This document shows, piece after piece, positions 58,213 through 64,000 of a stretch of DNA of 64,000 nt. The DNA lies in the NCBI RefSeq assembly GCF_000026145.1, contig NC_009445.1:7253001-7317000 (forward strand), in the 5' to 3' direction. Position 1 is the first letter of the stretch. Each line of letters starts with the position of its first letter. Made by a program: the position numbers and the translations under genes. Under the pieces are notes generated by a model, which was not told where the DNA came from, ran no database searches, and saw nothing but the letters and a program-made list of their open reading frames with translations. The DNA comes from Bradyrhizobium sp. ORS 278 (GTDB lineage: Bacteria > Pseudomonadota > Alphaproteobacteria > Rhizobiales > Xanthobacteraceae).

Positions 58213-60765
58213 ATGAACAACAAGAAGCGTTTTCTGAAAGCGCCTGCTGCGATCGCGCTCATCCTGATCTGCGTCATTGCCGGCAGCAACCTGTTCTTCC
58301 TCACCAACCTGCGCGAGAACGCGCTTCAGCATGCCGAGGAAGATCTCAGCCGCCACAGCCTCACGCTGGCCGAGAACGCCGACCGCTCGGTGAAATCCGT
58401 CGACCTCGTTCTCACGACCGTGCGTGACTATCTGGCGCGCGGCGGTGCCATCGATGGCGATGGTTACCGCAAGATCGCCTCGGACTATCAGACACATTTG
58501 CTGCTCAAGGAGAAGATCGCCGGGCTGCCGCAGATCGATGCGGTGACGCTGATCGACGCCCGGGGCAAGCTCCTCAACTTCTCCCGTTTCTGGCCGATCC
58601 CGGACGTGAATGTCTCGGACCGCGACTATTTCAAGGCGCTCAAGGCCGATCCCGCCATGCAGACGGTCCTCAGCACGCCGGTGCAGAATCGCGGCGACGG
58701 CACCTGGAACATCTACTTCGCCCGCAGGCTGAACGATGCCAAGGGCGAGTTCATGGGCCTGATGCTCGGCGCGATGTCCGTGCCCTATCTGGAGAACTTC
58801 TTCGGCTCGACCTCGCTCGGCCTCGAGGCCGCGGTGTCGCTGATCCGCGAGGACGGCACGCTGCTCGCGCATTTCCCGCCAACCAGCGAGATCGGCAAGC
58901 CGACCTCCGGCTTCGGACAGCGTGCTCTGTCCGCCGGCGGGGTGCTGCGCGAGCCGTCGGCGCGCAGCGGCGAGATGCGTCTGCGGGCCGCGAAGATGCT
59001 TCCCAACTACCCCGCCATGATCGTGGTGTCGGTGCCGGAGCAGCATGTCCTGACGGCATGGCGCGGGATGGCGACGCTGCTGGTGATCGTCTCGATGGTG
59101 AGCGCCCTGGCCGTGGTGGCCGCCGCGGTGCTGATCTCGCGCTGGTGGCAGCGCCATGAGCACCTGATCGAGGCGGCCGAGGCTGCAAACGCGGCGAAGT
59201 CGACCTTCGTCGCGATGATGAGCCACGAGATCCGGACGCCGATGAACGCGGTGCTCGGCCTCGCCACGACCTTGCTCGAGACCAATCTCGATCCCGAGCA
59301 GCGCCGCTCGGTGGTCGCGATCCATAATGCCGGCGACAATCTGCTCGAGATTCTCAACGATATTCTCGATTTCTCCAAGCTCGAATCCGGCCAGCTCTCA
59401 CTCGAGGACATCGCGTTCTCCGCCGAAGCGCTGGTTCACAATACGCTGAGCATCATCGGGCCGCGCGCGTCCGCCAAGGATCTGAAGCTGAGAAACGTCA
59501 GCGACCCGGCCGTGCCGCCGGCGCTCGTCGGCGACGCCGGCCGCATCCGCCAGATCCTGCTCAATCTCGTCTCCAATGCGGTCAAGTTCACCTCCGCCGG
59601 CGAAGTGGTGATCACCACGCGCTGCATCGAGAAGGACCAGGCGAAGGCCACCGTCGAATGGACGGTGACCGATACCGGCATCGGCATCGCCGCAGACAAG
59701 ATCGGCTCGCTGTTTGCGAACTTCGTGCAGGCCGACAATTCGATCAGCCGGCGCTTCGGCGGCTCGGGGCTGGGACTTGCGATCTGCAAGCGGCTGACCG
59801 AGCAGATGGGAGGCGAGATCAACGTCACCTCGACGCTGGGCAAGGGGTCCACGTTCTCGTTCCGCCTGACCTTGCCGATCGCCGAGGCCGTCGCGGTACC
59901 CGAGCAGAACGACGACAGCATCTACGCGATGTTGCAGAGCCGGATCGCCGCGTTCGGCCGTCCGCTGCGCGTGCTTGTCGTCGACGACAATCCGACCAAC
60001 CGGCTGGTCGCGACAAAGATGCTGAAGGATTTCGACATCCAGACCGACACCGCCTGCGACGGCGCCGAGGCCGTCACCGCCGCCAGCCGGTTCAACTATG
60101 ATCTCATCCTGATGGATGTGCGCATGCCGGAGATGGACGGCTTCCAGGCGACGCGAACCATTCGCGCGCGCGGCGAGCGCCGCTCCAACGTGCCGATCAT
60201 CGCCTTCACCGCGAACGCCTTCATGGAGGACATCCGCGCCTGCCGTGAAGCGGGGATGAACGATTTCGTGGTCAAGCCCGCGCGCAAGAAGGCGCTGGTG
60301 GAAGCTATTCTGCGTGTGCTGCCCGCGCCCGCGCCGGTCATGGAGATGGTGGCATCGGATGTCGCGCCGCTGGCGCCGACCGAGCAGGACGTCAGAGCCG
60401 TCGATATCTCCGCGGAATCGGAGGTCGCCCCCGAGCCGGCCCTGGACCGCGAGGCTTATGCGGAGCTGGTTGGCGAGATCGGCGACGCGGCTGCGCAGGA
60501 GATCCGCGAGGTGTTCTTCAGCGAAACCGACGCGCGGCTGAAGCTGTTCCGCAAACTGTCGCTCGACGGCGAGCGCGTCAAGATCGGCCGCGAGGCCCAT
60601 TCGCTCAAGAGCGCGGCCGGCACCTTCGGCTATCGACGGCTGGCGACCTATGCGCTCGCGCTCGAGAGGAGCGCCCCGCGGCTGTCCTCGGCGGAATACA
60701 ACGAGTTGCTCGACAATATCGACGCCGCCTATACGGCCGCCCGGGCTCAAGAGCTGCAATACTGA
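58213..60765 (+). CDS. Hybrid sensor histidine kinase with REC and HPt domains
   Basis: An 850-residue protein: membrane helix ([19 protein letters not shown]), periplasmic cache-type sensor (about 40-285), second helix ([20 protein letters not shown]), His domain ([16 protein letters not shown]338), ATPase domain ([32 protein letters not shown]), REC (Asp635 in [14 protein letters not shown]) and C-terminal HPt (H796 in [14 protein letters not shown]). All four phosphotransfer modules look intact, so it can run a His-Asp-His relay to a separate REC, probably the one encoded just upstream. The ligand is unknown. Confidence 0.93.
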   Translation: MNNKKRFLKAPAAIALILICVIAGSNLFFLTNLRENALQHAEEDLSRHSLTLAENADRSVKSVDLVLTTVRDYLARGGAIDGDGYRKIASDYQTHLLLKEKIAGLPQIDAVTLIDARGKLLNFSRFWPIPDVNVSDRDYFKALKADPAMQTVLSTPVQNRGDGTWNIYFARRLNDAKGEFMGLMLGAMSVPYLENFFGSTSLGLEAAVSLIREDGTLLAHFPPTSEIGKPTSGFGQRALSAGGVLREPSARSGEMRLRAAKMLPNYPAMIVVSVPEQHVLTAWRGMATLLVIVSMVSALAVVAAAVLISRWWQRHEHLIEAAEAANAAKSTFVAMMSHEIRTPMNAVLGLATTLLETNLDPEQRRSVVAIHNAGDNLLEILNDILDFSKLESGQLSLEDIAFSAEALVHNTLSIIGPRASAKDLKLRNVSDPAVPPALVGDAGRIRQILLNLVSNAVKFTSAGEVVITTRCIEKDQAKATVEWTVTDTGIGIAADKIGSLFANFVQADNSISRRFGGSGLGLAICKRLTEQMGGEINVTSTLGKGSTFSFRLTLPIAEAVAVPEQNDDSIYAMLQSRIAAFGRPLRVLVVDDNPTNRLVATKMLKDFDIQTDTACDGAEAVTAASRFNYDLILMDVRMPEMDGFQATRTIRARGERRSNVPIIAFTANAFMEDIRACREAGMNDFVVKPARKKALVEAILRVLPAPAPVMEMVASDVAPLAPTEQDVRAVDISAESEVAPEPALDREAYAELVGEIGDAAAQEIREVFFSETDARLKLFRKLSLDGERVKIGREAHSLKSAAGTFGYRRLATYALALERSAPRLSSAEYNELLDNIDAAYTAARAQELQY

Positions 60766-60922
60766 GGTTGCGACAGTGAAGCTGCGCCACGTCGGCGTCT
60801 TGCGTGAGCAGGCCGAGTGACGCAGCACTTCACCGCCAGCCGAGCCCATCGAAACACCAACGAGACGTTCACGAACGAGATTCGCGCGAGGCGAATTTCA
60901 TAATCCCTACCAATGGGTTGAC

Positions 60923-60938
60923 GCCGTACTTCTACGGC
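60923..60938. promoter_or_regulatory. CCGTA-N4-TACGG palindrome, copy 5 (upstream of the 81-residue protein)
   Basis: Reads GCCGTACTTCTACGGC, 66 bases before the gene start. A TAATCA box around 60959 would put the palindrome centre near -41 of the transcript. Confidence 0.65.
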
Positions 60939-61003
60939 TCCCGATTTTCACAATCAACTAATCATGAGCTGCGAGACTTGGGGTCACATAGGAGATGTGT
61001 CCC

Positions 61004-61249
61004 ATGTTTACATTTGAAACCGCCGACCAGAAGGAAGTCAGGCGTTTCCGAATTGCGCAGTTCAACGGCCGGACTGCGACCGTGAAATCCGGCGGAGCAA
61101 CCATCACCGGCCATGTCCGCTCGGTCATGGAAAAGGAAGCAAGCGTTCCACCGCGTTGGACGATTACCATCGTCCCCACCCCTCCCAAGGCCCAGGCGCC
61201 GCTGCGGCCGGCCTCTCGGGTACGTCCTTTCGCAGAGGACTATTTCTGA
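61004..61249 (+). CDS. Small protein of unknown function
   Basis: An 81-residue protein with no signal peptide. I do not recognise it. A basic N-terminal half (KEVRRFRIAQFNGRTATVKSG) with predicted beta strands (ATITGHVRSVME, RWTITIVPTPP) and a Pro-rich tail ending AEDYF suggest a small beta-barrel, but not a full PilZ domain. The ATG at 61004 has GGAG nine bases before it; an in-frame ATG at 60995 directly abuts that box. A CCGTA-N4-TACGG site precedes it, which links it to the surrounding signalling genes. Confidence 0.7.
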   Translation: MFTFETADQKEVRRFRIAQFNGRTATVKSGGATITGHVRSVMEKEASVPPRWTITIVPTPPKAQAPLRPASRVRPFAEDYF

Positions 61250-61377
61250 CACTCCGTCGGCAGGCGTCTGAACCCGTCCGCTTCTATCAATCGGATCGGA
61301 CGCCTCGCACAGCGACGCGATTCTTCTCTCAGCTCAGGCCGGAGCGCGCCCACAGCGATGGGTGCGCCGGAGTTCGC

Positions 61378-61977
61378 TCACATCTGACTCAAAAGCGCTG
61401 CGCGGACCAGTTCGGCCGTGTTGCGCGCTCCGAGCTTACGCATCGCCTCGGCACGATGGCTCTCGAAAGTGCGCGGGCTGATACCCATCCGCAGGGCGCC
61501 TTCCTTGTTCGAATGGCCTTCACTGATCAGCTTGAGAACCTCGCGTTCCCGAGGAGTCAGCGATTTGCTGGAGCCGCCAGAGCGTACCAATGCGTGAACC
61601 GGAGCAGCCTCCTGCTCGCGGGCCGTGACCGCGGAAGAGACAGGACCCAGTCGCGCCTGTGCGCCGGCCATCCTGCCGACGAGGGCACAGACGCGTTCGG
61701 TCTGCAGCAGCGCGTTGTCGACCACCATCTGGACGTGCCGACGCTCGCCGGGGCTCCGCGCGATCTCGTCGCTGCGCTGCTTGATCTCGCGCATGTAGAG
61801 CATCAGCGCCGTCAGCGAGCCGTTGAGCTGGTGCGCCAAGCTCAACGCGTCCTGATGGTCAGAACGCTCCGCCGCCAGCGTGCCTTCGCGGCCAAGCGTG
61901 AGGCTGCGGTCGTTAACCTTCGGGTCGGCCGGCGGGCCGGCGCAATCGTCAGAATAGCTGTTGCTGAGCTGTGCCAT
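61378..61977 (-). CDS. LuxR-type transcriptional regulator without receiver domain
   Basis: From the ATG at 61977 the protein has 199 residues. The C-terminus is a LuxR/FixJ helix-turn-helix (KSLTPREREVLKLISEGHSN, MGISPRTFESHRAEAMRKLG) very similar to that of the FixJ-like protein at 45350. The N-terminus has no REC. Instead a helical segment reads LAHQLNGSLTALMLYMREI (His49), like the first helix of a histidine-kinase dimerisation domain, followed by a long second helix. It may dimerise or be phosphorylated on His; this is inference. A CCGTA-N4-TACGG palindrome is 48 bases upstream. Confidence 0.85.
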   Translation of the reverse strand: MAQLSNSYSDDCAGPPADPKVNDRSLTLGREGTLAAERSDHQDALSLAHQLNGSLTALMLYMREIKQRSDEIARSPGERRHVQMVVDNALLQTERVCALVGRMAGAQARLGPVSSAVTAREQEAAPVHALVRSGGSSKSLTPREREVLKLISEGHSNKEGALRMGISPRTFESHRAEAMRKLGARNTAELVRAALLSQM

Positions 61978-62024
61978 TGCGCGATCATGGCGCAGCCGCG
62001 GCTTTAACATGGTTAATATCAGGC

Positions 62025-62040
62025 CCCGTAACAGTACGGG
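62025..62040. promoter_or_regulatory. CCGTA-N4-TACGG palindrome, copy 6 (upstream of the LuxR-type gene)
   Basis: Reads CCCGTAACAGTACGGG. It is 48 bases before the LuxR-type start on the minus strand and 246 before the plus-strand gene at 62286, so it could serve either. The rest of the 308-base region shows no other feature. Confidence 0.65.
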
Positions 62041-62285
62041 ATATCGCTGCCAACTCGCGCGGCTGTCGCTATTTTCTCGCCAGGGTTGCAAATTGAGAGG
62101 ATTAACGCGTGGCTTGGCAAGTCAATTCCCGCCCTCGATCCAAGCGCGAGCAAAGAACTTCGTCGTGCATTGCGACGATTGTTTACCGAAATTAATCCCG
62201 CACCAACTGTTTCGTGGTTCGATGCGGCCCGTTCTCGTCCGAGAGACGAGCAGCTGAAATCTTGAGCTGGTAGCCAGACACGACA

Positions 62286-63434
62286 ATGGGACCCGTCGAC
62301 CGGATCTGGGAATTCCTGCAGCGGTTGTCGCCGTTGACGCGGAGCTGTTTGCTCAGCGAACTCGAGCGGCTTGAGCTCAGCGGAATCGACATGCCCGGCT
62401 CGGCCGACCTGCAGGCGCGGCTTCGCGCCGAGATTCGCAATAGCGGCGCCAGCGGCAATCGTACGATCAATCCGTCACGCTACTTCTTCATGCCCGTCGA
62501 GCAGTTGCTCATCGACGGCTCGCCGGAACATGCCAATGAGGGGCGCATCGCGCGCGGCTCGCTGACGCCGATCTGGGAATGGATCTCGCGCGATCTGCTG
62601 CCGACGATGGCGCGCGACTATAACGCGCAGATGAAGGATCTGATTGCGGCCGACAAGCAGCGCGAGATCCGCCAGGTGGCGAGCGCCTTCCAGACCAAGG
62701 TGACGAAGTCGCTCGAAGGCACGTTGGCGCGCGCCGACGGCATCGAGCAGGTCCGAAGCAAGCTCAAGGCCTACACCGCGTCTCCGTCGGTGTTCGATGA
62801 TGTGGTCAAGCTGATGAAGGCGCTGCGCGCCCGCGAGGAGCTCGCGAAGTTCGCCGACTCGCTGCCGGACCGCATTGCGGAGTTCGACGATCCGCAGGTC
62901 AAGAAGATGGTGCTGCTGCTCGATGGCCTGCGCAAGAAGGAGCCGGAAGCCGTGCCCTTCGCGCTGACGCTGGTCGCCAAGCGGCTGAAGGAGCCGTGGC
63001 AGGTGATGCGGCTGGCGACCAAGGCGGCACGCTCCAAGAATGTCTCCGACGTCATCACCGCGCCCTACGCCATGACTGTTCCGATGGTGCTCGACCAGCT
63101 GGAGGACAAGCGCCTCGCGCTGCGAGTCGCCCTGAAGAACAACCGTGTGGTGACGGCCAAGGAAATCCTGACCAGCATCTACGACATCGAATATGCGATC
63201 CAGGTTCGCATCGACCGGATCGAAGAGTCGGAGTGGGGCCAGCGCCTGAACGCGATCATGAGCAACACCGACAATATGGTGCAGGCCGAGATCAAGCGCT
63301 TCCCTGACGAGGTCGGCCACGTGCTCGGCTCCAACCGCCTGCGCAGTCACCGCTCGCTCGGCGACCGCCTGACCTACTTCGCGTGGAAGGGTCGGGACGC
63401 CATCAAGACGGCGCTGCGCTCGGCGACCGGCTAG
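62286..63434 (+). CDS. Conserved-looking helical protein of unknown function
   Basis: A 382-residue soluble protein with no signal peptide, membrane helix or domain I can name. It is almost wholly alpha-helical, with an N-terminal MGPVDRIWEFLQRLSPLTRS, a helix pair around KQREIRQVASAFQTKVTKSL and a C-terminal DRLTYFAWKGRDAIKTALRS. A plausible cytoplasmic structural or scaffold protein. Codon use matches its neighbours and the frame is long, so it is a real gene. It stands alone. Confidence 0.75.
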   Translation: MGPVDRIWEFLQRLSPLTRSCLLSELERLELSGIDMPGSADLQARLRAEIRNSGASGNRTINPSRYFFMPVEQLLIDGSPEHANEGRIARGSLTPIWEWISRDLLPTMARDYNAQMKDLIAADKQREIRQVASAFQTKVTKSLEGTLARADGIEQVRSKLKAYTASPSVFDDVVKLMKALRAREELAKFADSLPDRIAEFDDPQVKKMVLLLDGLRKKEPEAVPFALTLVAKRLKEPWQVMRLATKAARSKNVSDVITAPYAMTVPMVLDQLEDKRLALRVALKNNRVVTAKEILTSIYDIEYAIQVRIDRIEESEWGQRLNAIMSNTDNMVQAEIKRFPDEVGHVLGSNRLRSHRSLGDRLTYFAWKGRDAIKTALRSATG

Positions 63435-63701
63435 TCAGCCGGCGGCAGGCGCGGTTTCGTTGCTCGCAAGAGCGTCAGCCGACTCTCGATCGCAACCATG
63501 ATGGGCGCTATTGCTGATGCCACGACGACCGTCTGGCGACCATCGCGCGTCCGAGCAGCCGCCTCTCGAAAGCGAATGGCAGGGCACTCTCGCAGCAACC
63601 CGGCCGGGTGTGGTCGCCTTCGCAGCAGAGTGAATTGACTGCATATGATACCGTCGATAATGCGAATGAGGTTGTCGAGCGGCGCGGTGACGGAGGCTGA
63701 C

Positions 63702-64000
63702 ATGAAGGCGGGCAGGATGATTCTGGTGGCGCTGGCCGTGGGATGCGCCGCGCTGACGAGTTCGGGGAGCAAGGCGCAGACCGCGCCTGAGGCGACCACG
63801 GCCGCCCCGACGCCTGATAACGCCGTGCTGCTGACCGTCTTCCTCAAGCACGATCAGTCCCGGCCGCTCAGCGAGCTGAATGCGCAACTCGAACGCCAGG
63901 GCTTCTACAAGGCTTTCCCGCCGCCGGGGATCGAGGTGGTGAGCTGGTACGTGATGATGGGTGTCGGCCAGGTCGTGACGCTGCGCCTGCCGGCCTCGCG
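63702..64000 (+). CDS. Secreted protein of unknown function, cut by the window edge
   Basis: The frame opens at the ATG at 63702, with GGAGG six bases before it, and stays open to the edge (99 residues). It starts with a signal peptide (MILVALAVGCAALTSSGSKAQ), then an Ala/Thr/Pro-rich linker and DNAVLLTVFLKHDQSRPLSEL. I do not recognise the mature part. The 267 bases before it, after the gene ending at 63434, hold no other gene that I can support. Confidence 0.7.
   Translation, partial: MKAGRMILVALAVGCAALTSSGSKAQTAPEATTAAPTPDNAVLLTVFLKHDQSRPLSELNAQLERQGFYKAFPPPGIEVVSWYVMMGVGQVVTLRLPAS

Overview
The window is about 66% GC by eye, dense with genes and has no rRNA or tRNA. Its short intergenic repeats and gene families are those of the Bradyrhizobium/Rhodopseudomonas branch of the Rhizobiales (Alphaproteobacteria). 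Support comes from a FixJ-type regulator, FlbT next to a rhizobial-type flagellin, DUF2783, RraA/IlvD catabolic genes and several Bradyrhizobium-style palindromic repeats. The genus is inferred from these features; no database comparison was possible.

Layout. 0-3.6 kb: an aromatic-hydroxylation operon (FAD monooxygenase, DUF2783 protein, metallo-beta-lactamase-fold protein, start of a further gene) divergent from a MarR regulator. 3.6-4.5 kb: non-coding repeats. 4.5-10.2 kb: a membrane class III nucleotide cyclase, an AsmA-like protein and a Crp-type regulator with a CRP-like site in front of it. 10.5-12.1 kb: a membrane glycosyltransferase. 12.2-23.6 kb: envelope functions, comprising an RND efflux pair, an OmpA-like protein, two caspase-fold proteins without catalytic residues, a lactonase-like hydrolase, an L,D-transpeptidase and an orphan RND-type adaptor. 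24-30.1 kb: a putative terpene-cyclase-like alpha/alpha-barrel protein, a staphylococcal-nuclease-like secreted protein, a class V aminotransferase and oligopeptidase B. 30.3-36.4 kb: a catabolic/uptake operon (RraA-like aldolase, IlvD-type dehydratase, nitrate/taurine-type ABC transporter) with a divergent GntR regulator.

36.5-62 kb is a signalling and motility island. It holds two tandem chemoreceptors; a multi-PAS hybrid kinase with a REC partner; a FixJ-like response regulator; two REC-only paralogues; a cheR-cheY-cheW-cheA operon with no cheB; flbT and flagellin; a degenerate histidine kinase; a second Crp/Fnr regulator; a further CheY; a hybrid kinase with REC and HPt; an 81-residue protein; and a LuxR-type regulator without a receiver domain. 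62.3-64 kb: a conserved-looking protein of unknown function and the start of a secreted protein.

The most interesting observation is a perfect inverted repeat, CCGTA-N4-TACGG, found six times (plus one 9/10 match). All copies lie in intergenic DNA between 40.9 and 62.1 kb, upstream of signalling genes: the chemoreceptor pair, the FixJ-like regulator, cheY, the REC/hybrid-kinase pair, the 81-residue protein and the LuxR-type regulator; the near match precedes cheA. Both LuxR/FixJ-type regulators have very similar recognition helices and each has the palindrome 48-80 bp upstream of its start. This looks like a local autoregulated regulon tying the two-component proteins to chemotaxis. I know of no described system with this site. 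Other points of note are the two pseudo-caspases (His/Cys replaced by Tyr/Ser), the pseudo-kinase that appears related to the nearby hybrid kinase, and the DCDTT-motif protein.
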